64,000 nucleotides of DNA from CAYFRC01 sp050946115 (GCA_050946115.1 JBMNUF010000006.1:73845-137844), one strand, 5' to 3'; positions 26,241 through 37,853 are shown, counted from the first letter of the stretch. The notes: generated by a model not told the origin, from the letters alone. Numbers and translations are program-made.

Positions 26241-28458
26241 GTTCCGTTCCCTTCCTTTTCGCGTAGTAATTCATGAGGCAGCCGCAAAGGAGAATCTCCC
26301 TTTCGTTTTCCGTGAGGTCGGACAGCGTCAGCATATAGTCGTGCTTCGTCCCGTCCGCCTTCAAAAGCGTCGCGGGGATGCGCTTGCGCCCTTCCTCGAG
26401 CGCCGTTTTGAGGTGCGGCACGAACAGGAAATCGCCGTTTTCGCCGACAAATTCGTCTTCGAGCGTGAAGGGGGGCATGCCCCAGTTGATGCAGTTGGAG
26501 CGGTATCTCTTGGTGGCGTAGCTTATGCACAGGTTGCACGCACCGCCCAGTACGCGCTGGCACGATGCCGCCTGTTCCCGCGCAGAACCGTCGCCGGGGT
26601 GCAATGCGTAGATAAAGGAGCCTGTATTGGTATCGTCCTCCGCAGCGCCGAACGCGGAAAAGGCGTTCTCCCAGCGCTTTGTGTCGCCCCTGTCCCGCGC
26701 CTCCTTTGCGCGCGACACGTACATCGGGTCGCGCCGCGAGAGCGTGAACTCGGCAAGCCTTTGCGGATTGGAACGGTAGGAAGAAGTTTCACCTGAGGGG
26801 ATTAATTCGTCCGTCGTCGTCACGGGGTCGCGCAGCACGCTTGCGACGCGCACAAGCAGGTTCTCCTTCATTTCGGGAATCTTCGGCCAATCGGTGATGT
26901 TGGGGCCGAAGACGAGTTCTGCCTTCTCATCGGGCATTCCGATGCCGTTATAGACGCGCTTTTCATATATCCCGCTGTCGAAGTCGTATTCGACATCCGT
27001 TGGCGCTGCGTAATCGCATTCCGCGGCGCTCGTCAAAATGCCGCCCTTTGCCGCCGTCGCCGCGATGGAGCGCGCGTCCATGAGCGCGACCATCGCGACT
27101 TGCCCTTCGGAGGGCTTGGAACCCTCGCGGTTGGGGAAGTTGCGCGTAGTATGCCGCGCGGAGAGCATTCCGTTTGCCGGCACGTCGCCCGCGCCGAAGC
27201 ACGGCCCGCAGAAGCACGGCTTGATGAGCGCGCCCGCTTCCATGAGCGTCGTAAGCGCGCCGTTTTTGAGCAGCGCGAGGTTGACGGGCTGCGAAGGCGG
27301 ATAGATCGTCAGTTGGAACGCGCCGTTTCCGACAGATTTTCCGTCGAGGATCGCCGCCGCCTCCAATACGTTTTCGTACAGACCGCCCGCGCAGCCCGCG
27401 ATCACGCCCTGATCGAGGCGGAAGCCCTCCTTCGTGCACTTGTCCGTCAGGAAGTTTTCTTTGATGCCGTATTCCTTTTCCGCCTCGCGCAACGCATCCG
27501 AAGCGTAGGGGCCCGTGAGAGAGGAAATTGGCAGCGCGTTGGACGGGTGGAACGGCAGCGCGATCATCGGCTCGATTTTTGAAAGATCCAATTCGATCAT
27601 GTTGTCGTAGCACGCGCCGTCGAGCGCGGAAAGCGGCGCATACGCATCCGCTCGCCCGTGCCGCGCGTAAAAGCGCTTCACGACATCGTCCGTCTCCCAT
27701 ACGCTGGACAGGCACGCGGTCTCCGTCGTCATCACGTCGATGCCCATACGGAAATCCATGGAAAGGGAGGAAATGCCGCTCCCGACGAATTCCATCACGC
27801 GGTTTTTGACAAATCCCCTTTTGTAGGTCGCGCCGCACAGCGCAATCGCAACGTCGTGCGGGCCCACGCCGTGGCGCGGTTTTCCGGTGACGTATACCAA
27901 GGTGACGGGCGGTTTTTTGATGTCCCAGGTATTTTCTAAAAGCTGGCGCACGAGCTCCGGGCCGCCTTCGCCAACGCCCATGCAGCCCAGCGCGCCGTAG
28001 CGCGTGTGCGAATCGCTGCCCAGCACCATGCTGCCGCATTTTGCGAGCGCTTCGCGGGCGTACTGGTGGATCACCGCGAGATTTGCGGGCACGAACACCC
28101 CGCCGTATTTTCGTGCGGCGGAGAGGCCGAACACGTGGTCGTCTTCGTTGATGGTGCCGCCGACTGCGCACAGGCTGTTGTGGCAGTTTGTGAGCGCGTA
28201 GGGGATGGGGAACTTCTCCAGTCCGCTCGCCCGCGCCGTCTGAATGATGCCGACGTAGGTGATGTCGTGCGAAATCAGCGCGTCAAAGCCGACGGAAAAG
28301 GAATCGGGCGCATCGCCCCTGTCGTGCGCGGACAAGATGCGGTAGGCAATGGTCTTTTCCCTCGAATACGGTTCGCCCGCGGGCAGTTTCACCGGAACGC
28401 CGTTTTTCAATGCTACCGGGCCGTCATATAGAGCAGGTATAAGAATCCCTCCTTGCAT
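26233..28458 (-). CDS. Aconitate hydratase family protein
   Basis: [4Fe-4S] hydro-lyase of the aconitase superfamily, 741 aa, of the YbhJ-like branch. Cluster cysteines are visible in VIAGCAGGLYENV and CFCGPCFGAGD; GSDSHTRYGALG and NGAFQLTIYPPSQPV are other family blocks. Placement before icd and opposite citrate synthase makes citrate-isocitrate interconversion the likely role. The start is uncertain. ATG at 28458 has no ribosome site upstream, only about 14 transcribed bases by the promoter, while AAGGAGG occurs three bases after it. Confidence 0.9.
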   Translation of the reverse strand: MQGGILIPALYDGPVALKNGVPVKLPAGEPYSREKTIAYRILSAHDRGDAPDSFSVGFDALISHDITYVGIIQTARASGLEKFPIPYALTNCHNSLCAVGGTINEDDHVFGLSAARKYGGVFVPANLAVIHQYAREALAKCGSMVLGSDSHTRYGALGCMGVGEGGPELVRQLLENTWDIKKPPVTLVYVTGKPRHGVGPHDVAIALCGATYKRGFVKNRVMEFVGSGISSLSMDFRMGIDVMTTETACLSSVWETDDVVKRFYARHGRADAYAPLSALDGACYDNMIELDLSKIEPMIALPFHPSNALPISSLTGPYASDALREAEKEYGIKENFLTDKCTKEGFRLDQGVIAGCAGGLYENVLEAAAILDGKSVGNGAFQLTIYPPSQPVNLALLKNGALTTLMEAGALIKPCFCGPCFGAGDVPANGMLSARHTTRNFPNREGSKPSEGQVAMVALMDARSIAATAAKGGILTSAAECDYAAPTDVEYDFDSGIYEKRVYNGIGMPDEKAELVFGPNITDWPKIPEMKENLLVRVASVLRDPVTTTDELIPSGETSSYRSNPQRLAEFTLSRRDPMYVSRAKEARDRGDTKRWENAFSAFGAAEDDTNTGSFIYALHPGDGSAREQAASCQRVLGGACNLCISYATKRYRSNCINWGMPPFTLEDEFVGENGDFLFVPHLKTALEEGRKRIPATLLKADGTKHDYMLTLSDLTENEREILLCGCLMNYYAKRKGTEHA

Positions 28459-28478
28459 ATCGTGAATCGAACGGAATC

Positions 28479-28507
28479 ATTATAGCACTGTTTTTCCTGC
28501 ACCGCAA
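28479..28507 (-). promoter_or_regulatory. Sigma-A promoter of the aconitase-icd operon
   Basis: On the minus strand TTGCGG and TATAAT are 17 bp apart, with TGC before the -10. The predicted transcript start is only about 14 bases from the annotated ATG. Confidence 0.75.
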
Positions 28508-28544
28508 GCCCGTTTTTTTACATCAAAAAGAAAAATCTGCATAA

Positions 28545-28556
28545 TCGGCATGCCGA
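28545..28556. promoter_or_regulatory. Palindrome between divergent TCA-cycle promoters
   Basis: Perfect 12-bp palindrome TCGGCATGCCGA centred between the two divergent promoters, upstream of both -35 boxes. It is a candidate site for one regulator that controls both citrate synthase and aconitase-icd. Confidence 0.45.
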
Positions 28557-28591
28557 ATCCTGCAATACGAACGAATATACAGAAAAATAAC

Positions 28592-28620
28592 TTGCTAAAT
28601 CGGGAGAGACGTGATAGAAT
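28592..28620 (+). promoter_or_regulatory. Sigma-A promoter of citrate synthase
   Basis: TTGCTA and TAGAAT with a 17-bp spacer, 32 bp before the ATG. Confidence 0.65.
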
Positions 28621-28652
28621 TATGCAAATTTTGGAAAGACGGAGGAGTCACA

Positions 28653-30020
28653 ATGCAGAATATATCCGACGCGGTCATGTCCGACTATATCGACAAGATT
28701 TGTCAGGACATGAAGGAGAGCTACGCGATCGATTTTTCACAGCATCAAAACTACAACATCAAGCGGGGCCTGCGCAACTCGGACGGCACGGGCGTCATCG
28801 CGGGTGTGACGTCCATCGCCAGCGTACAGGGATACATGATGCTCGACGGCGAACCGATCCCCATGCCGGGCAGGCTCTATTACAGGGGGATCGAAATCTC
28901 CGAGATCGTCAGCGAACACATCAAAAACGGCATCTTCGGCTTTGAAGAGGTCATGTATCTTTTGCTGGTAGGAAAACTCCCCACGCGCGAGCAGTTGGAG
29001 GTTTTCGATGCCGCGCAGTCCGGCGCACGCAAGCTCCCCACCAATTTTATGGAAGACAATATGCTGCGCGCCCATAGCCCCGACATCATGAACCAGCTCG
29101 CGAAGAATATTCTCGCGCTGTATACCTACGACCCCAACCCGGACGACACTTCCCTCAAAAACATGCTGCGCCAGTCGATCGAGCTCATGGGGCGCGTGCC
29201 GATCCTCGTCGCGACCGCGTACCGCATCAAGCAGCACTACGACGACGGGGGATCGCTGCTTCTACATAAGCCCATAGAGTCCCTTTCCTTCGCGGAGAAC
29301 TTCCTGCACATCATTCGCCCGGACAACAAGTACACGCGCGAGGAGGCGCTCTTGCTCGACGTCATGCTGACGCTGCACGCGGAGCACGGCGGCGGCAACA
29401 ACTCCACCTTTACAAGCCGCGTGTTGGCTTCGACCGGCACCGACACTTACGGCGCGATTTCGGCGGCGGTCTCGTCCCTGAAGGGCCCGCTGCACGGCGG
29501 CGCGAACAAAAAAGCCATGGAGATGCTGGACAACGTCCGCCAGAACGTGCCCGAATGGCACGATGAAGGGAAGCTTGCCGACTATCTCCGCCTGATTCGC
29601 GACCGCAAGGCGAACGACGGCTCCGGCAAGATTTACGGGCTGGGACACGCCGTCTACACGATGAGCGACCCGCGCTCCCTGATCCTCAAGGATTACGCGA
29701 AGAAAATGGCGAGCGGCACGCAGTTCGAGGAGGACTTCGAACTCATGGACGCGATCGAGCGCATCGGCATTCAGGTGCTCAACGAAAAGCTCGGAAAGCG
29801 CAAGGCCATCTGTGCGAACGTCGACATGTATTCCGGCATCGTATACGAAATGCTGGGCATCCCGCAGGAATTGTATACGCCGCTGTTCGCCGTCTCCCGT
29901 TTGGCGGGCTGGTGCGCGCATCGCATGGAGGAAGCGCTGACCGGCGGCAGGATTATGCGCCCCGGCTATCGTGCGGTCATGCCGCATAACGAATACGTGC
30001 CGATGAGCGAGAGAGGCTGA
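28653..30020 (+). CDS. gltA: Citrate synthase
   Basis: Condenses acetyl-CoA and oxaloacetate to citrate, 455 aa. Catalytic blocks are HAEHGGGNNSTFTSRV (first His of the active site), LKGPLHGGANKKAMEML (second His region) and GLGHAVYTMSDPRS (third). The start is ATG at 28653 with GGAGGAG upstream; the longer frame runs through the promoter. The long N-terminal extension (residues 1-50) fits the larger citrate synthases of Clostridia. It is divergent from aconitase-icd, and its 3' end carries a terminator. Confidence 0.95.
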   Translation: MQNISDAVMSDYIDKICQDMKESYAIDFSQHQNYNIKRGLRNSDGTGVIAGVTSIASVQGYMMLDGEPIPMPGRLYYRGIEISEIVSEHIKNGIFGFEEVMYLLLVGKLPTREQLEVFDAAQSGARKLPTNFMEDNMLRAHSPDIMNQLAKNILALYTYDPNPDDTSLKNMLRQSIELMGRVPILVATAYRIKQHYDDGGSLLLHKPIESLSFAENFLHIIRPDNKYTREEALLLDVMLTLHAEHGGGNNSTFTSRVLASTGTDTYGAISAAVSSLKGPLHGGANKKAMEMLDNVRQNVPEWHDEGKLADYLRLIRDRKANDGSGKIYGLGHAVYTMSDPRSLILKDYAKKMASGTQFEEDFELMDAIERIGIQVLNEKLGKRKAICANVDMYSGIVYEMLGIPQELYTPLFAVSRLAGWCAHRMEEALTGGRIMRPGYRAVMPHNEYVPMSERG

Positions 30021-30050
30021 TAAAATAGCATAGGCTTTTCGCAACAGCAA

Positions 30051-30090
30051 GGCATGGCTACCGACTCGACAGGTGGCCATGTCTTTATAT
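30051..30090 (+). terminator. Rho-independent terminator of citrate synthase
   Basis: Stem of 12 bp with two imperfect positions (GGCATGGCTACC / GGTGGCCATGTC), loop of nine bases, then TTTATATT. Confidence 0.75.
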
Positions 30091-30097
30091 TATGACA

Positions 30098-30127
30098 TTG
30101 ACAAAGGGTTCCGACGGGCGGTATAAT
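30098..30127 (+). promoter_or_regulatory. Sigma-A promoter of the FGGY kinase gene
   Basis: Consensus TTGACA and TATAAT with an 18-bp spacer, 34 bp before the ATG. Confidence 0.82.
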
Positions 30128-30161
30128 AATCTTGAAGAATTCGGGTAGGGGAGGCCTTCTC

Positions 30162-31646
30162 ATGCAAAGCGCGATGGTTTTGGCGTTCGACATAGGCACG
30201 AGCGGCGTAAAGACCTCTTTGATCGACAGCGACGGCGCGATCGCAGGCGCAAAGACGGTTTCCTACGATACGCACTACGCGCAGGGCGGAATAGCCGAGC
30301 AGAACCCTTTGGACTGGTATGACGGCATCGTGCGCGCAACGAACGCGCTTAAGGAGGAACTTCCTGAGGCGGTGCAAAGCATCGCCGCGATCGGCGTGAG
30401 CGGGCACATGATGGGCTGCATTCCCGTGGATGCAAAGGGGAACGCGCTGCACCCCGCGCTGATACACTCCGATTCGCGCGCACTGGCGCAGCATGCGCGC
30501 GTACTTCGCGATGTTGGCAGGGATGAACTGTACCGCATGTGCGGAAACGTGCCGGATGCGCGCGGCTCCCTGTGCAAAATGCTGTGGTTCATGGAGGAAA
30601 GGCCCGAAATCTACCGCCGCGCGGCGAAGTTCTTGCAGTCGAAGGACTACATCGTCTCGCAGCTTACGGGGAATATCGATACCACGGACTGCTCGGACGC
30701 CTGCCACGGCTTATTGATGGACATCACTGCGCGAAAATACGACCCCGCACTCTTTCAAACGCTCGGGTTGGACATGCAAAAGCTCCCCGAGATCCATAAG
30801 GGCTGCGAGATCGTGGGAACGGTGTGCGACGAGGCGGCGCGCCTTTTGGGCATCCCCTCGGGCATCCCCGTGATCGCGGGCGGCGGCGACGGCGCGTGCG
30901 GCTCCATGGGCGCGGCGAGTATCAAGGCGGGGGATGCGTATCTCAACCTCGGAACGACGGCGTGGTTTGCATCCGTCGTCGAAAAACCGATCTTGGATTC
31001 CGACATGCGCGTATTTAACATCACGAACTTGGACGGGGAGACGACCTCCGTCTACGGCACGATGCAGTCTGCGGGCAGCAGCATCAACAAGGCGATGGAG
31101 TGGTTTTCCGTATCGTCGTTCGATCAGCTCAACGCCATGGCGCTAAAATCGCCCTGCGGCGCGAACGGGCTCATCTATCTACCCTATCTGGAAGGAGAGC
31201 GGTCGCCGATTTTCGATGCGCGGGCAAAGGGCGTTTTCTTAGGGATGACGATGCAGACCGGCGCGGACGATTACGTTCGCGCGGTATTCGAAGGCACGTG
31301 TTATGCGCTCAGGCAGATTGCGGATGTTTTGCGCGAATACATCCCGCTGTCGCGCGTAAAGGCGATCGGCGGCGGCATGAAATCGTCTGCGTGGCCGCAG
31401 ATGATCGCGGACATCGCGCGGCTCGACCTTGAGACGCTCAGCGTGCCGTCCGGGGATTCGACGTCGCGCGGCATCGCGGCGGTTGCGGGCACGGCGGCGG
31501 GCATTTTCCCATCCATCGAGGACGCCTTGTCGCACGTCCGCGTTACGGGAGAGATTCGGATGCAGGAAGAAAAGGAAGAATACGAAAGGAACTACTCCGC
31601 GTATAAAAAGCTCTATCCCGCGCTGTCCGGCATCATGCGCGCTTGA
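30162..31646 (+). CDS. FGGY family carbohydrate kinase (xylulokinase-like)
   Basis: 494 aa. The N-terminal phosphate loop reads LAFDIGTSGVKTSLID, the substrate domain has IGVSGHMMGCIPVD, and the C-terminal ATP-binding half shows AGGGDGACGSMG, NLGTTAW and AIGGGMKSSAWPQMIADI. These match xylulokinases best, but FGGY members also take ribulose, gluconate and other polyols. The start is ATG at 30162 with GGGGAGG upstream; an upstream in-frame ATG lies between promoter and ribosome site. A single-gene unit, without an isomerase neighbour, so the substrate is open. Confidence 0.9.
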   Translation: MQSAMVLAFDIGTSGVKTSLIDSDGAIAGAKTVSYDTHYAQGGIAEQNPLDWYDGIVRATNALKEELPEAVQSIAAIGVSGHMMGCIPVDAKGNALHPALIHSDSRALAQHARVLRDVGRDELYRMCGNVPDARGSLCKMLWFMEERPEIYRRAAKFLQSKDYIVSQLTGNIDTTDCSDACHGLLMDITARKYDPALFQTLGLDMQKLPEIHKGCEIVGTVCDEAARLLGIPSGIPVIAGGGDGACGSMGAASIKAGDAYLNLGTTAWFASVVEKPILDSDMRVFNITNLDGETTSVYGTMQSAGSSINKAMEWFSVSSFDQLNAMALKSPCGANGLIYLPYLEGERSPIFDARAKGVFLGMTMQTGADDYVRAVFEGTCYALRQIADVLREYIPLSRVKAIGGGMKSSAWPQMIADIARLDLETLSVPSGDSTSRGIAAVAGTAAGIFPSIEDALSHVRVTGEIRMQEEKEEYERNYSAYKKLYPALSGIMRA

Positions 31647-31671
31647 AAAACGGCATCCGTTCTGTTATAAT
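31643..31671 (+). promoter_or_regulatory. Sigma-A promoter of yerC-pcrA-ligA
   Basis: TTGAAA and TATAAT with a 17-bp spacer and TGT before the -10. The -35 overlaps the stop of the kinase gene. Confidence 0.75.
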
Positions 31672-31709
31672 GCCGATATTGCACGGCGTGAAAGGCGGTT
31701 TGAAACAAT

Positions 31710-32001
31710 ATGATAGAAAAGTTGAACACCGAGGCGACGGACAGACTCGTCCGTGCGCTTTTGAGTATGCGCACCAAGGACGAAATGCTTCGTTTCCTCG
31801 AAGACCTATGCACCATCCGCGAGGTGCAGGATTTGGCGCAGCGGCTGGAGGTTGCGCAAATGCTCTCCGACAAGGTGACATACGCCGAAATCGCAAAGCA
31901 GACGGGCGTATCCACGGCCACCATTACCCGCGTAAACCGCTCTTTGACATACGGCGCGGGCGGATATAAAGCGGCGCTGGAGCGCCTCGGCGAGGTAGAA
32001 A

Positions 32002-32009
<8 letters not shown>
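31710..32009 (+). CDS. YerC/YecD family TrpR-related DNA-binding protein
   Basis: 99 aa, helical, with the TrpR-superfamily helix-turn-helix VTYAEIAKQTGVSTATITRV at about residues 56-75. Other family features are LEDLCTIREVQDLAQRLEVA and the C-terminal SLTYGAGGYKAAL. In Bacillus yerC lies just ahead of pcrB-pcrA-ligA; here it overlaps pcrA by 8 bp, so the same arrangement holds. The regulatory target is unknown. Confidence 0.9.
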
Positions 32010-34227
<2,218 letters not shown>

Positions 34228-34232
34228 GCGAT

Positions 34233-36191
34233 ATGGAGCATATGCAGAAACTCGTAAACTGGCTGAACGACCGTGCGCGTGAGTATTATACGCTCGACGC
34301 GCCGACGGTAACCGACGCGGAATACGACAAAAAGTACGACGAGCTCGTGAAATTGGAGCAGGAATCGGGAACGGTACTCCCCGATTCGCCGACGAGGCGC
34401 GTGGGCGGGGAAGTGCTGCCCGCGTTTGAGCAGCACACCCACATCGCGCAGCTCTGGAGCATGGACAAGGCGCAGACGGAGGGCGCGCTCAGGGATTGGG
34501 CGCAGCGCGCGGAAAAAGCGCGCACGGACGGGCTTCCGCCGCTCTCCTTCGTCGTGGAGCACAAATTCGATGGGCTTACCATTAACCTCACGTATGAAAA
34601 TGGGCTTCTCATCGGCGCGGCGACGCGCGGCAACGGCTATGTCGGCGAGCAGATTCTGCAGCAGGCGATGACGATACAAACCATCCCCCTCACCGTTCCC
34701 TTCAAGGGCAAGATGGAGGTGCAGGGCGAGGGATACATGCGCCTATCCGTGCTTCAAAAATACAACGAGACCGCGCAGGAACCGCTCAAAAACACGCGAA
34801 ACGGCGCTGCAGGTGCGCTGCGCAACCTCGACCCGAAGGTTACGGCGCAAAGGCGGCTCGATGCGTGCTTTTACAACATCGGCTACATCGAGGGCGCATC
34901 TTTCCGCGATCAGGGGGAAATGATCTCCTTCCTGAAGGAAAATGGCTTCCAAACGCCCGCGTACGAAAAGAACGCGGAATCTCTCGAAGAGGTGGTGCGT
35001 TTCGTGCGCGAAATCGAAGAAGCGCGCGAATCCCTCGACTACATGATCGACGGCGCGGTCGTCAAAATCCGCGATTTTGCGACGCGCGAAGCGCTCGGTT
35101 ATACGGACAAATTCCCACGCTGGGCGATTGCGTACAAGTTCGAGGCGGAAGAGACGACGGCGCTCCTCATGGACGTCACGTGGGAGATGGGGCGCACGGG
35201 CAAGCTCACGCCGCTCGCACACGTGGAACCTGTCGAGCTCGCCGGCGCGACCGTGCGCAAGGCGACGCTCAACAACTACGGCGATATCGTCCGCAAGGGC
35301 GTCGAGATCGGCGCGCGCGTGTGGATTCGCCGCTCGAACGACGTCATTCCGGAGATTATGGGGCGCGCGGACGATTTCGAACGGGGCACGCCTGTCGAAA
35401 AGCCGGAATTTTGCCCCGCCTGCGGCAGCCCTCTCGAAGAGCGCGGCGCGCACCTCTTCTGCCCGAATCGCGACGGCTGCAAGCCGCAAAGCGTCATGCG
35501 CCTCGCGCATTTCGCGAGCAGAGACGCGATGGACATAGAGACTTTCTCCGAAAAGACGGCGGCGCTCCTGTACGACAAGCTGGGCATCTGCGAAATCTCG
35601 CAGCTGTATACGCTCGAAAAGGACACGCTGATGACGCTCGACGGGTTCGGCGAGAAAAAGGCCGAAAATCTCCTAAGGGCGATCGAAAACAGCAAGCAGC
35701 GCCCGTTTGATGCGTTCCTCTACGCCATAGGCATCCCCAACATCGGCAGGAAGACTGCGCGCGACCTCGCGGGAAAATACGCGGACATATACAGGCTAAA
35801 GGATGCGTCCCTCGAGGAACTGATGACGGTGGACGCCATCGGAGACGTCGTCGCAACGGGCATCGTGCAATTTTTCGCGGACGAGCGGAATATCGTTGAA
35901 ATCGAAAACATGTTTGCTTCGGGCGTCGCGCCGGAGCCGCTGAAGGCTCCTTCTTCGGGCGGCGCGCTCGAGGGGATGACGGTCGTCGTCACGGGCACGC
36001 TCTCGACCATGACGCGGCAGGAAGCGGAACAGCGCATCGCGGACGCGGGCGGAAAGGCCGCCTCCTCCGTCTCAAAGAAAACATCGCTCGTCGTTGCGGG
36101 GGAGAGTGCGGGTTCAAAGCTTGAAAAGGCGCGCTCGCTCGGCGTGCGCGTGGTTGACGAAGCGGAATTTTTGGAGTTACTGTCCGTTTAA
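34233..36191 (+). CDS. ligA: NAD-dependent DNA ligase LigA
   Basis: 652 aa, full set of domains. Ia (VTDAEYDKKYDELVKLE), the adenylation lysine in EHKFDGLTINL near residue 111, OB fold with GRTGKLTPLAHVEPV, a zinc finger with four cysteines (CPACGSPLEERGAHLFCPN and the following DGC), helix-hairpin-helix repeats (about 490-560) and a C-terminal BRCT domain (VVTGTLSTMTRQEAEQRI). KFDG replaces the more common KIDG, a conservative change. The ATG at 34233 is chosen over an overlapping TTG at 34224 because AAAGGTGG lies ten bases before it. Confidence 0.95.
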   Translation: MEHMQKLVNWLNDRAREYYTLDAPTVTDAEYDKKYDELVKLEQESGTVLPDSPTRRVGGEVLPAFEQHTHIAQLWSMDKAQTEGALRDWAQRAEKARTDGLPPLSFVVEHKFDGLTINLTYENGLLIGAATRGNGYVGEQILQQAMTIQTIPLTVPFKGKMEVQGEGYMRLSVLQKYNETAQEPLKNTRNGAAGALRNLDPKVTAQRRLDACFYNIGYIEGASFRDQGEMISFLKENGFQTPAYEKNAESLEEVVRFVREIEEARESLDYMIDGAVVKIRDFATREALGYTDKFPRWAIAYKFEAEETTALLMDVTWEMGRTGKLTPLAHVEPVELAGATVRKATLNNYGDIVRKGVEIGARVWIRRSNDVIPEIMGRADDFERGTPVEKPEFCPACGSPLEERGAHLFCPNRDGCKPQSVMRLAHFASRDAMDIETFSEKTAALLYDKLGICEISQLYTLEKDTLMTLDGFGEKKAENLLRAIENSKQRPFDAFLYAIGIPNIGRKTARDLAGKYADIYRLKDASLEELMTVDAIGDVVATGIVQFFADERNIVEIENMFASGVAPEPLKAPSSGGALEGMTVVVTGTLSTMTRQEAEQRIADAGGKAASSVSKKTSLVVAGESAGSKLEKARSLGVRVVDEAEFLELLSV

Positions 36192-36225
36192 TTTACGGCA
36201 ATATAACGCGGCGGACACCGTCATA

Positions 36226-36234
36226 TGGTATACT
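36226..36234 (+). promoter_or_regulatory. Extended -10 promoter of the yicC-to-rpe operon
   Basis: TGG plus TATACT at 36229-36234, about 31 bp before the yicC ATG. The region 17 bp upstream has no recognisable -35; a second TATACT follows at once. Confidence 0.55.
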
Positions 36235-36264
36235 ATACTGATAACAGGGTTGGAGGAGTGCGCC

Positions 36265-37140
36265 ATGCGCAGCATGACCGGGTACGGCCGCGCCGTCATA
36301 GAACGAGACGGCAGGCAGCTTACCGTGGAGATTAAATCTGTAAACCACAGGTTTTTGGACCTGTCCTTTCGCATGCCGAGGAGCTTTTCCTTCTTGGAAG
36401 ACGAGGCACGGCGGCAAATCGCGTCCGTTTTGAGCCGAGGGCATGTGGACTTGTTTGCCACATACAAGAACACGCGCGACGATGCGAAAAAGATTACGGC
36501 GGACATCCCGCTCGCGAAAGCATATATGCGCGCGCTGGATGCGTTTCAATCGGAATCTTCCATCCCCGACGACAGGACGCTGATGCGCCTTGCGCAGATG
36601 CCCGACGTTTTGCGCGTGGACGAGGCGGAAGAAGACAGGGACGCGCTTTCCGCCCTCATGCGCGAGGCGCTCTCCATTGCGCTTTCCGAAATGGAAACGA
36701 TGCGCGACAAGGAGGGCGAAGCCCTAAAGGCTGACATCTTAGCCCGTGCCGATGCCCTCGAAGCCCTTACGCGCGATATCGAGGGGCGGTACCCGTATAC
36801 CGTCAAGGAATACGAAGAGCGGCTCCGAGCGCACATGGAGGAGCTTCTTGGAGATGTAAAGGTCGACGAAGCGCGCCTCTTGCAGGAGGTCGCGATCATG
36901 GCGGACAGAAGCGCGGTCGACGAGGAGACGGTTCGGCTTCACAGCCACATCGAGCAGCTCCGCACTTTCTGCGAGCAAAAGGAACCCATCGGGCGCAAGC
37001 TGGATTTCCTCGTGCAGGAGCTGAACCGCGAGGTAAACACCATCTCCTCCAAATCGCAGGATGTGCCCATCACGCGCATCACGGTGGACGCGAAGGCGGA
37101 GATCGAAAAGATCCGCGAGCAGGTGCAAAACGTGGAATAG
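36265..37140 (+). CDS. yicC: YicC family endoribonuclease
   Basis: 291 aa. The signature MRSMTGYGRAVIERDGRQLT at the N-terminus and EIKSVNHRFLDLSFRMPR are diagnostic of YicC (YloC in Bacillus). The C-terminal part has RKLDFLVQELNREVNTISSK, the other conserved block. YicC proteins are stress-related endoribonucleases that cut structured RNA. The start is ATG at 36265 after GGAGGAG; an upstream open extension is the ligA tail region. First gene of the long housekeeping operon; the usual remA/DUF370 gene between yicC and gmk is absent. Confidence 0.94.
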   Translation: MRSMTGYGRAVIERDGRQLTVEIKSVNHRFLDLSFRMPRSFSFLEDEARRQIASVLSRGHVDLFATYKNTRDDAKKITADIPLAKAYMRALDAFQSESSIPDDRTLMRLAQMPDVLRVDEAEEDRDALSALMREALSIALSEMETMRDKEGEALKADILARADALEALTRDIEGRYPYTVKEYEERLRAHMEELLGDVKVDEARLLQEVAIMADRSAVDEETVRLHSHIEQLRTFCEQKEPIGRKLDFLVQELNREVNTISSKSQDVPITRITVDAKAEIEKIREQVQNVE

Positions 37141-37169
37141 CCCGGAACCGGTTTGTTTGGGAGGCGTTT

Positions 37170-37853
37170 ATGGAGGAATATCGAATTTATATTATCTCAG
37201 GCCCCTCGGGCTGCGGCAAGGGTACATTGGTCGATCTTTTGATAAAGGCACACCCGGAGATCGCGCTCTCCGTATCTTATGCCTCGAGGCAGCCGCGAAA
37301 GGGAGAATTGGAAGGCGTGCATTATCGCTTTGTCACGCCCGAATTCTTCAAAGAAAAGCTCGCGCGCGGGGAGCTCTTGGAATACAACATCATGAACGGC
37401 GGCAACATGTACGGCACGGACCTTCTGTTCGTAAAGAACGCCGTCGCAAACCGCAAGCCCGTGATCCTCGAAATCGACGAGGCGGGCGCGCGGCAGGTGC
37501 TCCCCGTCTATCCCGAAACATGCTGTATTTTCGTGCTCCCGCCCACGTCAAAGGGGCTCGTGGAGCGGCTCGTCGGGCGCGGCACGGAGACGCTCGACAA
37601 AATCCTCATGCGCCTCGAAAAGGCTCAGGGAGAAATGGAAGCCGCGAAAAACTATCCCTATCTTCTGTTAAATGACGATGTGGATCGCGCATCGAAAAAG
37701 CTCATCGCCCTGTTTGAAGGGCACTTCCCGGATAAAAACGACAACCGCGCGCTGCTCCAAGCCCTTTCGGAGGAGTTCCGCGACATGGATACTATCCGCG
37801 CCTATGCGCGGCAATGCTACAACGAGATACATGCAGGAGGCAAAACAGTATGA
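37170..37853 (+). CDS. gmk: Guanylate kinase
   Basis: Phosphorylates GMP/dGMP with ATP, 227 aa, about 20 longer than usual at the C-terminus. The P-loop is SGPSGCGKGTL at residue 10-20. The GMP-binding part reads VSYASRQPRKGELEGVHY, keeping the two arginines but with YAS in place of the common ATT. The NMP-binding ELLEYNIMNGGNMYGT keeps E and Y. The lid has RLVGRGTETLDKILMRL. The changes are modest and the enzyme is probably active. The ATG follows GGGAGG; it overlaps rpoZ by 4 bp. Confidence 0.9.
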   Translation: MEEYRIYIISGPSGCGKGTLVDLLIKAHPEIALSVSYASRQPRKGELEGVHYRFVTPEFFKEKLARGELLEYNIMNGGNMYGTDLLFVKNAVANRKPVILEIDEAGARQVLPVYPETCCIFVLPPTSKGLVERLVGRGTETLDKILMRLEKAQGEMEAAKNYPYLLLNDDVDRASKKLIALFEGHFPDKNDNRALLQALSEEFRDMDTIRAYARQCYNEIHAGGKTV

